NCBI GenBank assembly: GCA_947452455.1
Contig: CANGBX010000001.1
Span: 248,001 to 312,000 of the forward strand
Source of the DNA: Beijerinckiaceae bacterium
Lineage (GTDB): Bacteria > Pseudomonadota > Alphaproteobacteria > Rhizobiales > Beijerinckiaceae
Length of the DNA: 64,000 bases
Reading direction: 5' to 3'
How positions within the stretch are numbered: position 1 is the stretch's first letter; each line of letters starts with the position of its first letter. This document shows positions 9,158 to 19,197 of the stretch, one piece after another. Below the pieces are notes generated by a model, which ran no database searches, was not told where the DNA came from, and saw only the letters and a list, made by a program, of their open reading frames with translations. The position numbers and the translations under genes were made by a program.

Positions 9158-10117
9158 ATGTCAGTGCCTTCCCCCGCCTCCGGTCTCGCCGTCATCCGAA
9201 ATCCGCAAAGCCTGCCGCAAGCGCTTCAGGGCGCGGTTGTCGCGATCGGCAATTTTGATGGCGTGCACCGCGGCCATTCTGTCGTGATCCGCGCCGCAGA
9301 GGCTTTGGCCACGCGCCTCAACAAGCCTTGCGCTGTTTTGACCTTTGAGCCCCATCCAGCCGACTTCTTTGCCGGTAAGCCTGTGATCTATCGCCTGACG
9401 CCGGAGCGCGAAAAGGCTGTGTTGCTGGCGCGCCTTGGTCTTGAGACCATGTTTGTGCTGAGTTTCGACAAGGCGCTGGCGGACCTCACAGCAGAAGCTT
9501 TTGTGCGCCAGGTGCTGGTCGAGCGCCTTAAAATATCCGCCGCCGTGGTCGGCTATGATTTCCACTTCGGCAAGGGCCGCGAAGGCTCGCCGGCTTTTCT
9601 GAAAGAGGCGGGCGAGCGCCATGGCTTTGCCGTGAAGATCGTCGAAAAAGTCCTAGCCGATGCCGGCGGTAGCCCCGAGGCTATCCATTCCGCCGATACC
9701 CGCCGCGCGCTCGAAGAGGGCGATGTGGTGCGTGCCCGCGCCCTTCTTGGTCATGATTATTTCGTCACCGGCGAGGTGGTGCATGGCCAGAAGCTCGGCC
9801 GCGAGCTTGGTTTTCCGACCGCCAATCTGATCCTCGATCCGGCCTGCCGCCTCAGATACGGCATTTATGCCGTGCGCATGATGGTCGACGGGGTCCTGCA
9901 AAAGGGCGTGGCGAGCTGGGGCCGTCGCCCGACGGTCGACAATGGCCCCCCGTGGCTTGAGATCCATCTCCTTGATTTTAAAGGCGATCTCTATGGAAAA
10001 GAGGTCGAGGTCCGGTTTGTGAGCTGGCTGCGCCCGGAAGAGAAGTTCGACGGGCTCGAGGCGCTGGTGGCGCAGATCGAAAGGGATGTGGCTGAGGCCC
10101 GCGCCATCCTCGCCTGA
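9158..10117 (+). CDS. ribF: bifunctional riboflavin kinase / FAD synthetase
   Basis: A 319-residue enzyme making FMN from riboflavin and then FAD. The N-terminal adenylyltransferase half has AIGNFDGVHRGH, FEPHPADFF and the GYDFHFGKGREGS block. The C-terminal flavokinase half has GELGFPTAN-type wording (RELGFPTANL), the GIYAVRM strand, SWGRRPTVDNGPPWLEIHLL and LRPEEKFDGLEALV. The length is normal. The ATG at 9158 (MSVPSPASG) is chosen over a TTG at 9122 that overlaps the upstream MaoC stop. A palindromic repeat separates it from ileS. Confidence 0.95.
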   Translation: MSVPSPASGLAVIRNPQSLPQALQGAVVAIGNFDGVHRGHSVVIRAAEALATRLNKPCAVLTFEPHPADFFAGKPVIYRLTPEREKAVLLARLGLETMFVLSFDKALADLTAEAFVRQVLVERLKISAAVVGYDFHFGKGREGSPAFLKEAGERHGFAVKIVEKVLADAGGSPEAIHSADTRRALEEGDVVRARALLGHDYFVTGEVVHGQKLGRELGFPTANLILDPACRLRYGIYAVRMMVDGVLQKGVASWGRRPTVDNGPPWLEIHLLDFKGDLYGKEVEVRFVSWLRPEEKFDGLEALVAQIERDVAEARAILA

Positions 10118-10130
10118 CCCGCCTGTGGGC

Positions 10131-10214
10131 CGTCATTGCGAGCGGAGCGAAGCAAGCCAGTGGCCTCACGTGGTGCCTCTGGGTTGCTTCGTCGCTTCGC
10201 TCCTCGCAATGACG
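10131..10214. repeat. palindromic intergenic repeat, family B, copy 1
   Basis: Opens CGTCATTGCGAGCGGAGCGA and closes with the mirror GCTTCGCTCCTCGCAATGACG. The centre holds GTGGCCTCACGTGG-like bases. The element fills the ribF-ileS gap and is in frame with ileS, so it extends the ileS reading frame upstream without being part of the protein. Confidence 0.9.
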
Positions 10215-10276
10215 AAAAAAATGGGCTATTGGCGGGCACTGATTTTTTCCCATTCGCGCCAGAGCTTTCGTTCCAC

Positions 10277-13204
10277 ATGACTGAGTCTTCCGCCCCCGAT
10301 TATTCGCAGTCCCTTTTCCTGCCGCGCACGGATTTCCCGATGCGCGCGGGCCTGCCGCAAAAGGAGCCGGAGCTTCTGGCGCGTTGGCGTGAGCGCGATC
10401 TCTACAAGCGCATCCGCGAGACCTCGGCCGGGCGTCCGCGTTTCGTGCTGCATGACGGCCCGCCCTATGCCAATGGCAATATTCATATCGGCCATGCGCT
10501 CAATAAAATTTTGAAAGATATGGTGACGCGCAGCCAGCAGATGCTGGGCTTCGATTCTAATTATGTGCCGGGCTGGGATTGCCACGGTCTGCCGATTGAA
10601 TGGAAGATCGAAGAGCAATATCGCGCCAAGGGCAAAAACAAAGACGAAGTGCCGGTGGTTGAATTCCGTCAGGAATGCCGCGCCTTTGCACAAAAATGGC
10701 TCGACACGCAGCGCGAAGAATTCAAGCGTCTCGGCGTGACGGGTGATTGGGATCACCCCTATTCGACCATGGCTTTCCATGCCGAAGCGCAGATCGCGCG
10801 CGAGATTATGAAGTTCAAAGACAATGGACTTCTCTATCGCGGCTCCAAGCCCGTCATGTGGTCGGTGGTTGAAAAGACCGCGCTCGCCGAAGCCGAGATC
10901 GAATATCACGATCACCAGTCGGATATGGTGTGGGTGAAGTTTCCCATTCTTGAGGGCCCGATTGCCAATGCCTATGTCGTCATCTGGACGACAACGCCTT
11001 GGACGCTGCCGGGCAATCGCGCTATCTCTTATTCGCACAAGATCGAATATGGCGTGTTTGAAGTCACCGCCAATGAGCGCGACTTTGGCCCCGTGGTGGG
11101 CGAGAAATATGTGCTCGCGCTGAAACTCGCTGAAGCAGTCGCCGCATCTTCAAAAATCTCGCTGAAGCAGATTGCTTCTGTGTCGGCAGATGATCTGAAA
11201 GCAACTGTCTGCGCGCATCCGCTGTCGGGCCTTGGTTACCGTTTCCAAGTGCCTCTGCTCGATGGTGATCATGTCACAGATGATACGGGCACTGGCTTTG
11301 TCCATACGGCGCCCTCGCATGGCCGCGAAGACTTTGAAATCTGGATGGCCTATGGCCGCCAATTGTCAGAGCGCGGCATCGACACACACATCCCTTTCAC
11401 CATTGATGATGAAAGCCGCTACACCAAAGAAGCGCCGGGCTTTGAAGGCAAGCGCGTCATCACTGAAAAGGGTGACAAGGGCGACGCCAATGAAGCGGTG
11501 ATTCAATCGCTCATTACGATTGGCAATCTCGTTGCGCGCGGACGTTTGAAGCATCAATATCCGCACAGCTGGCGCTCGAAAAAGCCGGTCATCTTCCGCA
11601 ACACGCCGCAATGGTTCATTGCGATGGACAAGAGCTTTGATCTGGGCTCGTCTCTGCGTGCGGTTGCTTTCGATGCGATTGGCAAAACGCAATGGGTGCC
11701 GGAATCGGGCGAAAACCGCATCCGCGGCATGATTGAAAACAAGCCGGATTGGGTTATGTCGCGCCAGCGCGCTTGGGGCGTGCCGATCTGCGTCTTCGTT
11801 CACAAAGAAACAAAAGAGCTGCTGCAAGACAAGAAAGTCGATGCGGCTATTGCTGAGGCTTTCGAAGTCGAAGGTGGTGATGCGTGGTTCAAGGACGGCG
11901 CGAAAGAGCGCTTCTTGAAAGCCTTTGGTCACGATGCCGCGCAATATGACATGGTCATGGATGTGCTCGACGTCTGGTTCGATTCAGGCTCGACCCATAC
12001 GTACACGCTCGAAGATGCAAAACATTTCCCGGGGCTGTCTGGCACCAAGCGCAAGGTCGATGGCGGGCGCGATCAGGTCATGTATCTCGAAGGCTCCGAC
12101 CAGCATCGCGGCTGGTTCCAATCGTCACTGCTTGAGAGCTGCGGCACGCGCGGGCGGGCACCCTTCGATATTGTGCTGACACACGGCTTTGTTCTGGACG
12201 AGAAGGGCCAGAAAATGTCGAAGTCGCTCGGCAATGTGACAGCGCCCCAAGATGTGATCAAGGATTCAGGCGCCGACATTTTGCGCCTGTGGGTCGCGGC
12301 GGCCGACTATTCGGACGATCTGCGTATCGGCAAAGAGATCTTGAAAACCTTTGTCGAGACCTATCGCAAATTGCGCAACACGATGCGCTGGATGCTCGGC
12401 ACACTCGCCCATTATGATGCCACCAAGCGCGTGGCTTATGCTGACATGCCCGAGCTTGAAAAGCTCATGCTGCATCGTCTCGCGGAACTCGCACCTGTCA
12501 TCAAAAAGGCTTACGAGACCTATGATTATCGCAAGGTTGTCTCGGAACTTTCGCTATTCTTGAACACGGATCTCTCGGCCTTTTATTTCGATGTGCGCAA
12601 GGACACGCTTTACTGCGATCCTGTGTCGTCGCAAGCGCGCTTGGCTTCGCTCACCTGCATTGAAGAGATTTTCCGCGCCGTCACTTTGTGGCTCGCACCC
12701 ATCCTCTGCTTTACGGCGGAAGAAGCTTGGCTTTCGCGCTATGCGGATGCGGAATCGGTCCATCTAGAAACTTTCCATGATGTGCCTGCTGAATGGCGGG
12801 ATGATGCGCTCGCCGCCAAATGGGCGAAAGTGCGCGCGATCCGTCGCGTGGTGACAGGCGCTCTCGAAATCGAGCGCGCGCAAAAGCGCATCGGCTCGTC
12901 GCTTGAAGCTGCACCGCTTGTCTATATTGCCGATGAAGCATTGCGCGCTACGCTGGATGGTCTCGACTTTGCAGAAATCTGCATCACATCCGGCATTGAT
13001 GTGCGGGCAGGCAGCGCGCCTGCGGGGGCTTTCGCGCTGGATGATGTGGCGGGTGTCGGCGTCGTGCCGGAACAGGCCAAGGGGCGCAAATGCGCACGCT
13101 CGTGGAAAATATCCGAAGACGTCGGACAAGATGCCGATTATCCGGATGTCACGCCGCGTGACGCCAAGGCTCTGCGCGAATTGAAAGCCGCGGGTCTTTT
13201 GTGA
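10277..13204 (+). CDS. ileS: isoleucyl-tRNA synthetase
   Basis: A 975-residue class I synthetase that charges tRNA-Ile and edits valine. HIGH occurs as [10 protein letters not shown] (HIGH at 70-73) and KMSKS as [10 protein letters not shown] (646-650). The CP1 editing domain lies between, with [10 protein letters not shown]-type wording ([12 protein letters not shown]). The C-terminal zinc-ribbon is degenerate: KCARSWK near 937 keeps one cysteine where the E. coli enzyme has a CxxC pair, and the second pair is replaced by [16 protein letters not shown] believe this is usual in alphaproteobacteria. The ATG at 10277 is chosen because the 47 in-frame residues upstream are translated repeat. It overlaps lspA by 4 bases. 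Confidence 0.96.
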   Translation: MTESSAPDYSQSLFLPRTDFPMRAGLPQKEPELLARWRERDLYKRIRETSAGRPRFVLHDGPPYANGNIHIGHALNKILKDMVTRSQQMLGFDSNYVPGWDCHGLPIEWKIEEQYRAKGKNKDEVPVVEFRQECRAFAQKWLDTQREEFKRLGVTGDWDHPYSTMAFHAEAQIAREIMKFKDNGLLYRGSKPVMWSVVEKTALAEAEIEYHDHQSDMVWVKFPILEGPIANAYVVIWTTTPWTLPGNRAISYSHKIEYGVFEVTANERDFGPVVGEKYVLALKLAEAVAASSKISLKQIASVSADDLKATVCAHPLSGLGYRFQVPLLDGDHVTDDTGTGFVHTAPSHGREDFEIWMAYGRQLSERGIDTHIPFTIDDESRYTKEAPGFEGKRVITEKGDKGDANEAVIQSLITIGNLVARGRLKHQYPHSWRSKKPVIFRNTPQWFIAMDKSFDLGSSLRAVAFDAIGKTQWVPESGENRIRGMIENKPDWVMSRQRAWGVPICVFVHKETKELLQDKKVDAAIAEAFEVEGGDAWFKDGAKERFLKAFGHDAAQYDMVMDVLDVWFDSGSTHTYTLEDAKHFPGLSGTKRKVDGGRDQVMYLEGSDQHRGWFQSSLLESCGTRGRAPFDIVLTHGFVLDEKGQKMSKSLGNVTAPQDVIKDSGADILRLWVAAADYSDDLRIGKEILKTFVETYRKLRNTMRWMLGTLAHYDATKRVAYADMPELEKLMLHRLAELAPVIKKAYETYDYRKVVSELSLFLNTDLSAFYFDVRKDTLYCDPVSSQARLASLTCIEEIFRAVTLWLAPILCFTAEEAWLSRYADAESVHLETFHDVPAEWRDDALAAKWAKVRAIRRVVTGALEIERAQKRIGSSLEAAPLVYIADEALRATLDGLDFAEICITSGIDVRAGSAPAGAFALDDVAGVGVVPEQAKGRKCARSWKISEDVGQDADYPDVTPRDAKALRELKAAGLL

Positions 13205-13707
13205 GCGCGGCTATGACATCACAGACGGCTGTGCGCCTCATCGGTGGCGCATCGGCCTTTTTGATGCTGCTCGTCGATCAGGCGCATAAGCTCTGGATGC
13301 TCAATGTCTATGACATTGTCAGCCGCCAGCCCGTGCAAGTGCTGCCCTTCTTTGATCTCGTCATGGCATGGAATAAGGGCGTGTCTTATTCGCTCTTCGA
13401 GGCCGATAGTGATCTGGAGCGCTATCTCCTGCTGGCTGTCACGGCCGCGGCGACCCTGTTTCTTGCCGTTTGGCTCTGGCAGGCCCGGACGCGCCTCTCG
13501 GGGCTGGCGCTTGGCCTGATCATTGGCGGGGCGATTGGCAACGGCATCGACCGGATTGCCTATGGGGCGGTGGCCGATTTCTTCCATTTCCATGTCGGGA
13601 CCTTCTCTTGGTACGTGTTTAACCTTGCTGACATTGGGATCGTTGCGGGGGTCGGCCTTCTTCTGTATGAATCCTTCACGACACCCGAGGCGCAGCCGAA
13701 AGGCTGA
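13201..13707 (+). CDS. lspA: lipoprotein signal peptidase (signal peptidase II)
   Basis: A 168-residue inner-membrane aspartic protease that removes signal peptides from diacylglyceryl-prolipoproteins. Four membrane segments are visible. The conserved VDQAHK (25-30), NKGVSYS (58-64), GNGIDR (113-118; catalytic Asp117) and FNLADIGI (140-147; catalytic Asp144) blocks are intact. The GTG at 13201 overlaps the ileS stop (GTGA); an ATG at 13213 is an alternative. The order ileS-lspA is common in Gram-negative genomes. Confidence 0.94.
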   Translation: MSAAMTSQTAVRLIGGASAFLMLLVDQAHKLWMLNVYDIVSRQPVQVLPFFDLVMAWNKGVSYSLFEADSDLERYLLLAVTAAATLFLAVWLWQARTRLSGLALGLIIGGAIGNGIDRIAYGAVADFFHFHVGTFSWYVFNLADIGIVAGVGLLLYESFTTPEAQPKG

Positions 13708-13812
13708 GCTCCGCCACTAAATTGCCGCCATGGGCTGGCAGCTTGATCCTTCAAGCTCGTCTCCATGCCGGGACGAGCCACCAAGTTAAGCCCAACAAAG
13801 ATGGATACGGCC

Positions 13813-14487
13813 ATGAAATCAGGGATTTACTTCTCTCGCGCCGGGCTTCTGACGGCCGGTGCTTGCGCCTTGGCTTTGACCTTTTCCGCGCCCGCGATTG
13901 CACTGGAAGACGACGGCAAGGCCAGCGTCTTTGAAAGCCTGGTCGATCTGGTCATGCCGGGCGACCAGCCGGTCGACGCCAATATCCAGTATCGTGAGCG
14001 CGCGCCTCTCGTGGTCCCGAATAATCGCAAGGCCTTGCCGGCCCCGCAGGAACCCGCTGCCAAGCGCACGCAGGCCTGGCCGAAGGATCAGGAAATCGCC
14101 CGTAAGGAAGCTGAAAAGCGCGCCAATGCAAAAGAGCGCGTTGATGAGGTCTGGAACCCCGTGAGCCGTACCGAGCTTGATCGCGTGCGCACCACCAATG
14201 TGCAGGGACCGGGAGTAGACAAGGATTGTAACGAGCCGCTCGGCCGCCCTTGCAACCAGGAAGCCTTCTGGAGCGGGCTGCGGAATGCTCGATCCTCTTC
14301 GGACGATAAGGAAGTGCTGGCTGTGGGTGTCGAGCCCCAGCGCAAGGCGCTGACAGAACCGCCGACCGGTTTTCGCAAGCCGACCACGATCCAGAAATAT
14401 ACTTGGGAACAGCGCCAGGAAGACAATCTGGATGACGCACGCGCTCAGGCTATTGAAGAAGCCCGTCGCAAGCGTGAACGCGAGTAA
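13813..14487 (+). CDS. exported protein resembling DUF3035 (BamF-like)
   Basis: A 224-residue exported protein of unproven function. The N terminus (MKSGIYFSRAGLL...) is a signal peptide probably cut after AIA (about 35); no proper lipobox is present, since the only cysteine is preceded by AGA. A short APLVVP motif (near 68) with a following proline-rich stretch resembles DUF3035 proteins, which in alphaproteobacteria lie between lspA and M16 peptidases, and of which BamF is an outer-membrane assembly component. That resemblance and the identical position are the basis for the call. A CNEPLGRPC pair lies near 148-156, and the C terminus is charged and helical (ARAQAIEEARRKRERE). An ATG at 13801 is a possible alternative start. 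Confidence 0.55.
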   Translation: MKSGIYFSRAGLLTAGACALALTFSAPAIALEDDGKASVFESLVDLVMPGDQPVDANIQYRERAPLVVPNNRKALPAPQEPAAKRTQAWPKDQEIARKEAEKRANAKERVDEVWNPVSRTELDRVRTTNVQGPGVDKDCNEPLGRPCNQEAFWSGLRNARSSSDDKEVLAVGVEPQRKALTEPPTGFRKPTTIQKYTWEQRQEDNLDDARAQAIEEARRKRERE

Positions 14488-14546
14488 GGGATTGCTTGTG
14501 TTTCAGGGGTGAACTTTCTTCCCCTTTGACACTATATTTGTTTCTG

Positions 14547-14583
14547 CCGCCGCCCGGGGGTGATCCTTGAGGCGGCGGTTTTG
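14547..14583 (+). terminator. intrinsic terminator after the DUF3035-like gene
   Basis: A GC stem CCGCCGCC (14547-14554) pairs with GGCGGCGG (14571-14578) and is followed by TTTT. It would end the ileS-lspA-DUF3035 transcript 60 bases past the last stop and 24 bases before the M16 start. Confidence 0.7.
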
Positions 14584-14606
14584 TTCCAACGATCGATCGG
14601 GCGCCC

Positions 14607-15950
14607 ATGGCACGACAGTCGCATTTCCCAAGCTTGACACCTTCCAGTGCTTCATCCGCAAGCGGCGGCGCGGGCCCGACCATTTCTCATTTCAAACTCG
14701 AGAATGGTATGGAGGTCGTGGTGATCCCCGATCTGCGCGCGCCGGTCATCACGCATATGGTGTGGTATCGCAACGGGTCGGCTGATGATCCGGCTGGCAA
14801 ATCCGGCATTGCGCATTTTCTTGAGCATCTCATGTTCAAGGGCACGCAGAAGCACCCCAAAGGCTATTTCTCTGAACTCGTCGCTGAACTTGGCGGGCAA
14901 GAGAATGCTTTCACCTCGAATGATTACACGGCCTATTACCAGCGCATGCCCAAGGCGCATCTTCCTGTCGTGATGGAATATGAAGCCGACCGCATGAAGA
15001 ATCTCGTGTTGACGGACGAGATCGTCGCGCCCGAGCGCGATGTCGTGCTGGAAGAGCGCCGCATGCGCACGGACAGCGATCCGTCTGCGCAATTGCATGA
15101 AGCCGTGCAGGCAGCACTTTATCCCCATCACCCCTATGGCAAGCCGATCATCGGCTGGCAGCACGAGATTGAAGATCTCGGCCGCACCGATGCGTTCGAT
15201 TATTACGACCGTTTCTACACGCCCGAAAATGCAGTCCTGATTGTTGCTGGCGATGTGAGTGAAGAAGAAGTGCGCGAACTGGCGACCCGCACTTATGGTG
15301 CGATCCCTGCGCGCGGTGAAGCGCCCCAACGCAACCGTCCGCGCGAGCCAGAGCCCCGCGCTCATCGTCTGGTTACTTTGGCCGATGAAAAGGTCGAGCA
15401 ACCTTCGCACCAGACTGTTTATCTCGTGCCGTCTTATCGCACGGCCGAGCAGGGCGAGGCGGAAGCACTCGAAGCGCTCGCGCATCTGGTCGGTGGTGGC
15501 GCCACAAGTCTGCTCTATCGCCGTCTCGTCATGGGCGAGAAAATCGCGGTGGCTGCAGAATGCTATTACATGGGCACGGCGCTCGATGAGACGCGCTTCT
15601 GGTTCTACGCCATGCCTTCGCCCGATGTTTCGTTGGAGCAATTGGACGCCGCCATCGAGCGCGTCATTCGCGAAGTCATCGACACTGGCGTGGAAGAGAC
15701 AGATCTCGCCCGCGCCAAAACGCGCCTTGTGGCCGATGCCATCTATGCGCAGGACAACCAGACATCGCTTGCGCGCTGGTATGGTGCGGCGCTGACAACG
15801 GGCATGAGTGTGGAAGATATCCGCGCTTGGCCCGAGCGCATGGATGCGGTCACCGCGCAAGATGTTCAAAAAGTGGCTGCCAAATGGCTGGATCGTCGTC
15901 GTGCGGTCACCGGCTTTTTGCTGCCCAAATCAGACAATGCCGCTGCCTGA
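14607..15950 (+). CDS. M16-family zinc metallopeptidase, active subunit
   Basis: A 447-residue pitrilysin-type protease. The inverted zinc motif HFLEH (70-74) is intact, and the third ligand lies in RDVVLEERRMR near 149. Two M16 half-domains follow, with the second around TLADEKVEQPSH. The start MARQSHFPSL at 14607 gives no clear signal peptide, although residues 10-23 are Ser/Ala-rich. The gene directly downstream encodes a paralogue without zinc ligands. Such a pair matches the active/inactive subunit layout of bacterial M16B peptidases and of mitochondrial processing peptidase. Confidence 0.9.
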   Translation: MARQSHFPSLTPSSASSASGGAGPTISHFKLENGMEVVVIPDLRAPVITHMVWYRNGSADDPAGKSGIAHFLEHLMFKGTQKHPKGYFSELVAELGGQENAFTSNDYTAYYQRMPKAHLPVVMEYEADRMKNLVLTDEIVAPERDVVLEERRMRTDSDPSAQLHEAVQAALYPHHPYGKPIIGWQHEIEDLGRTDAFDYYDRFYTPENAVLIVAGDVSEEEVRELATRTYGAIPARGEAPQRNRPREPEPRAHRLVTLADEKVEQPSHQTVYLVPSYRTAEQGEAEALEALAHLVGGGATSLLYRRLVMGEKIAVAAECYYMGTALDETRFWFYAMPSPDVSLEQLDAAIERVIREVIDTGVEETDLARAKTRLVADAIYAQDNQTSLARWYGAALTTGMSVEDIRAWPERMDAVTAQDVQKVAAKWLDRRRAVTGFLLPKSDNAAA

Positions 15951-15981
15951 TGCGCGCTGAAAAACACAATTGGAAACGCTC

Positions 15982-17265
15982 ATGAACGCGCCGCAAATCT
16001 CAGCTCTGACCGCTTCGCGCGCTGCCCGCGTGCAGCATGTTGTGAGTAAAGCCGGTCTTGAGGCTTGGCTGGTCGAAGATTATGCCGTGCCGTTGGTCGC
16101 GATGGAATTCGCGTTAGAAGGCGGCTCCACGCAGGACCCGGATGGGCGCATGGGCGCAGCCTCGATGATGGCTGGCCTGATGGATGAAGGCGCTGGCGAT
16201 CTTGATGCGCAGGCTTTCCATCATGCGCTCGATGACAAGGCGATTGAAATCTCCTTCTCCTCCGACAGCGATTCCTTTCATGGTCGCCTCAAAACCATGT
16301 CGCGCAACATTGATGCAGCTTTTGCTCTCTTGAAGCTCGCGGTCAATCAACCGCGTTTCGACACGGATGCAATCGAGCGCGTGCGCGCGCAAATGCTGGC
16401 CGGGCTTCGCCATGAAGCCAATGATCCTGATGCTTTGGCTGGCAAAGCCTGGCGTGAAATGGCTTTTCCGGGCCATGCCTATGGCCGCCCCGCGCGTGGC
16501 ACGCAGGAGAGTGTTGCGGCCATCACGCGCGATGATCTTGTGAGCATGCACCAAAGCGTCATGCAGCGCAGCGGTTTGAAGCTGGCTGTTGTGGGCGCCA
16601 TTGATGCAACCAAACTGGCAGCTCTGCTTGATGATGTCTTTGGCGGATTGCCCGCGCAAACGACTTTGTCGAAAATCGAGCCTGTGATGATGCAGGGGCT
16701 TGGCACGCGCAAAGTGATTGATGTGGATGTGCCGCAATCGACCATCCGCTTCGGCCTTCCGGGTATTGATCTGCATGATCCCGATCATATTCCGGCCATG
16801 GTGCTCAATCATATTCTGGGTGGTGGCGTCTTTTCCGCGCGTCTGTTCAAGGAAGTGCGTGAGAAGCGCGGCCTTGCTTATTCGGTCCATTCGCAATTGG
16901 TGAGTTTCCGTCATACGGCAAGTTTCATCGGCGGCACCTCCACCAAGAACGAGCGCGCAGCTGAATCGCTTTCGGTGATCGAAGAAGAAATCCGCAAACT
17001 CGCCGCCGATGGCCCGAGCGCGGAAGAACTCGAAAAGGCGCAGAAATATCTGATCGGCTCTTACGATCTGCGCTTTGACACATCGACCAAAATTGCAGGT
17101 CAGCTCGCGCATTTGCAGGCCGAGGGCCTGCCGGTCACATGGCTTGATGAGCGTAACCGGCTCGTCGCCAATGTGACGCTCGCTGATATGGCGCGCGTGG
17201 GCGAGCGTCTCTTCAAGGGCAAGGAACTCGTTGTGGCTGTCGCCGGTCGCCCCATCGGCATGTAA
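15982..17265 (+). CDS. M16-family peptidase paralogue lacking the zinc motif
   Basis: A 427-residue protein with the M16 fold; the second half has FGLPGIDLHDPDHIP and GGGVFSARLFKEVREKRG, which are typical. At the place of HxxEH it has only GRMGAASMMAGLMDEG, so it cannot bind zinc in the usual way. It lies 31 bases after the active M16 gene and is probably its partner subunit. The ATG at 15982 (MNAPQISAL) is preferred to a TTG at 15970. It is followed by a degenerate family B repeat and mutL. Confidence 0.88.
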   Translation: MNAPQISALTASRAARVQHVVSKAGLEAWLVEDYAVPLVAMEFALEGGSTQDPDGRMGAASMMAGLMDEGAGDLDAQAFHHALDDKAIEISFSSDSDSFHGRLKTMSRNIDAAFALLKLAVNQPRFDTDAIERVRAQMLAGLRHEANDPDALAGKAWREMAFPGHAYGRPARGTQESVAAITRDDLVSMHQSVMQRSGLKLAVVGAIDATKLAALLDDVFGGLPAQTTLSKIEPVMMQGLGTRKVIDVDVPQSTIRFGLPGIDLHDPDHIPAMVLNHILGGGVFSARLFKEVREKRGLAYSVHSQLVSFRHTASFIGGTSTKNERAAESLSVIEEEIRKLAADGPSAEELEKAQKYLIGSYDLRFDTSTKIAGQLAHLQAEGLPVTWLDERNRLVANVTLADMARVGERLFKGKELVVAVAGRPIGM

Positions 17266-17270
17266 CCCAC

Positions 17271-17342
17271 GCCATCATGGCGAGCCGAAGGCGAAGCATC
17301 ATGCGAGACATCTGGTTTGCTTCGCTTTGCTCGCAATGACGG
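17271..17342. repeat. palindromic intergenic repeat, family B, copy 2 (degenerate)
   Basis: The left arm GCCATCATGGCGAGCCGAAG has drifted, while the right arm TTTGCTTCGCTTTGCTCGCA with ATGACGG is close to the family sequence. It lies between the M16 gene and mutL. Confidence 0.75.
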
Positions 17343-17393
17343 TGGGACTAAATCCTGATAGTCTGAATCATCCTAAAATAAGTGATTCACCTC

Positions 17394-19190
17394 ATGCCCG
17401 TCCGTCGCCTCGATCCCATTCTGGTTGACCGCATTGCGGCGGGCGAGGTCGTGGAGCGTCCGGCATCTGCCGTGAAAGAACTCATCGAAAATGCGCTGGA
17501 TGCCGGCGCACGACGCATTGAAGTGGTTTTGCAAGAAGGTGGTCGTCGCCTCATTCGCGTGGTGGATGATGGCGAGGGCATGACGCCGGATGATCTGGCG
17601 CTTGCTGTTGATCGTCACGCGACATCAAAACTGCCGGATGGTGATCTCTCCAATATTGCGACACTGGGTTTTCGTGGTGAGGCTTTGCCGTCCATCGGTT
17701 CCGTCGCGCGGCTTGATATTACGACGCGGCGCGCGGGTGCTGATCATGCCTCGCATCTGCGCGTGGACTTCGGCCAGAAAGCAGCTGTCGCGCCCATCGC
17801 TGGTGCGCAAGGCACCAAGGTCGAAGTGGGCGATCTGTTTCTGGCAACGCCCGCGCGATTAAAATTTCTGAAAACTGATCGCTCCGAAGCGCAGGCTGTG
17901 GCCGATGTGGTGAAGCGTCTGGCTATGGCGCATCCGCGTGTGCGCTTTGCTTTGTCGGGCGACAATCTTTCGGGCTTTGATTATGTCGATTGCGGCGCAG
18001 GCGATGAGGGTCGTCTCGCGCGTATCGCGCAAGTTTTGGGGCAGGATTTTTCCCCCAATGCTTTGTCGGTGAATGCCGAGCGCGAAGGTTTCCGGCTGAA
18101 TGGTTTTGCTGGTCTGCCGACATTTCATCGCGCCAATGCGCTCGCGCAATATCTCTATGTGAATGGCCGCCCTGTGCGCGACAAAGTGCTGAGTGGCGCC
18201 GTGCGCGCCGCTTACATGGATTATCTGCCCTCAGACCGTCATCCGGCGCTGGCACTTTTCCTCACCTGCGATCCGCATTTTGTGGATGTGAATGTGCATC
18301 CGGCCAAGGCAGAAGTGCGCTTCCGTGATCCGGGTCTGGTGCGTGGCTTGATCATTGGTGCGTTGAAACAGGCATTGAGCGAGGCTATGCATCGCGCCAG
18401 CACAACAGGCGGCGCGCGTACCATTGAGACCATGGCGCGTAATTGGCAGCGTCCTGCGCCGCAAAATGCGCAATGGGATTGGCGCTCATCGCCTGCCGCA
18501 CCATCATCGGGTTTTGGCGAGGCAGCGCAAGCTTCTTTCGTGTCGGATGTGGCCCCGCCGCAGGCGGATATGCGCGCGCATGATGTGATGCCCCAAGCCG
18601 AAGCGCTCGATGCGCCGCTGGGCGCAGCGCGTGCGCAAGTGCATGACACCTATATTATCGCCCAGACGCGCGATGGCGTGGTGATTGTCGATCAGCATGC
18701 AGCACACGAGCGGCTTGTTTATGAAAAGCTCAAAAAGCAGCGCGAGGAAAAAGGCATTGCGCGGCAAATGTTGCTGATCCCCGCAATTGTCGACATGGAC
18801 GAGGGCGATGTGGATCGCCTGCTCGCCCATGCTGGCGAACTCGAGAAGTCAGGCCTTTCTGTCGAGAGCTTTGGTCCCGGCGCTGTCGCGGTCCGCGAAG
18901 TGCCGGCCATTCTCGCCAAGGCTGATCCGCAACGCCTTGTGCGCGATGTGGCCGATACTCTGGCAGAACATGGCTCGGCCACGTCACTCGCCAAGGGTCT
19001 TGATCATGTGCTGGCGACCATGGCGTGCCATCATTCGGTGCGCGCGGGTCGTCGTCTCAATGGCGAAGAAATGAATGCGCTGTTGCGCGAGATGGAAGCC
19101 ACACCGGGTTCGGGTCAATGCAATCACGGTCGCCCGACCTATGTGGAATTGAAGCTCGCGGATGTTGAGAAGCTCTTCGGACGTCGGTGA
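17394..19190 (+). CDS. mutL: DNA mismatch repair protein MutL, endonuclease type
   Basis: A 598-residue mismatch-repair ATPase. The GHKL motifs are ELIENALDAGA (near 32-42), VVDDGEGM, RHATSKL and TLGFRGEAL, followed by the transducer domain (VNGRPVRDKVLSGAVRAAY). The linker (about 345-410) is Ala/Pro-rich. The C-terminal dimerization domain contains DQHAAHERLVYE, which fits the DQHAx2Ex4E metal motif of nicking MutL proteins, and QCNHGRP near the end fits the CxHGRP element. This predicts a MutL with its own endonuclease, as usual in bacteria lacking MutH. The ATG at 17394 (MPVRRLDP) is the family start rather than GTG 17382. Confidence 0.95.
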   Translation: MPVRRLDPILVDRIAAGEVVERPASAVKELIENALDAGARRIEVVLQEGGRRLIRVVDDGEGMTPDDLALAVDRHATSKLPDGDLSNIATLGFRGEALPSIGSVARLDITTRRAGADHASHLRVDFGQKAAVAPIAGAQGTKVEVGDLFLATPARLKFLKTDRSEAQAVADVVKRLAMAHPRVRFALSGDNLSGFDYVDCGAGDEGRLARIAQVLGQDFSPNALSVNAEREGFRLNGFAGLPTFHRANALAQYLYVNGRPVRDKVLSGAVRAAYMDYLPSDRHPALALFLTCDPHFVDVNVHPAKAEVRFRDPGLVRGLIIGALKQALSEAMHRASTTGGARTIETMARNWQRPAPQNAQWDWRSSPAAPSSGFGEAAQASFVSDVAPPQADMRAHDVMPQAEALDAPLGAARAQVHDTYIIAQTRDGVVIVDQHAAHERLVYEKLKKQREEKGIARQMLLIPAIVDMDEGDVDRLLAHAGELEKSGLSVESFGPGAVAVREVPAILAKADPQRLVRDVADTLAEHGSATSLAKGLDHVLATMACHHSVRAGRRLNGEEMNALLREMEATPGSGQCNHGRPTYVELKLADVEKLFGRR

Positions 19191-19197
19191 CTTTTTT

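Noticed and set aside
14652-15869. 405-codon minus-strand frame opposite the first M16 gene
   Set aside because: Shadow of an M16 gene with intact zinc motif; no domain, start site or conserved wording.
17382-19190. Possible new nuclease from DQHAAHERLVYE in MutL
   Set aside because: It is the normal metal motif of nicking MutL proteins.
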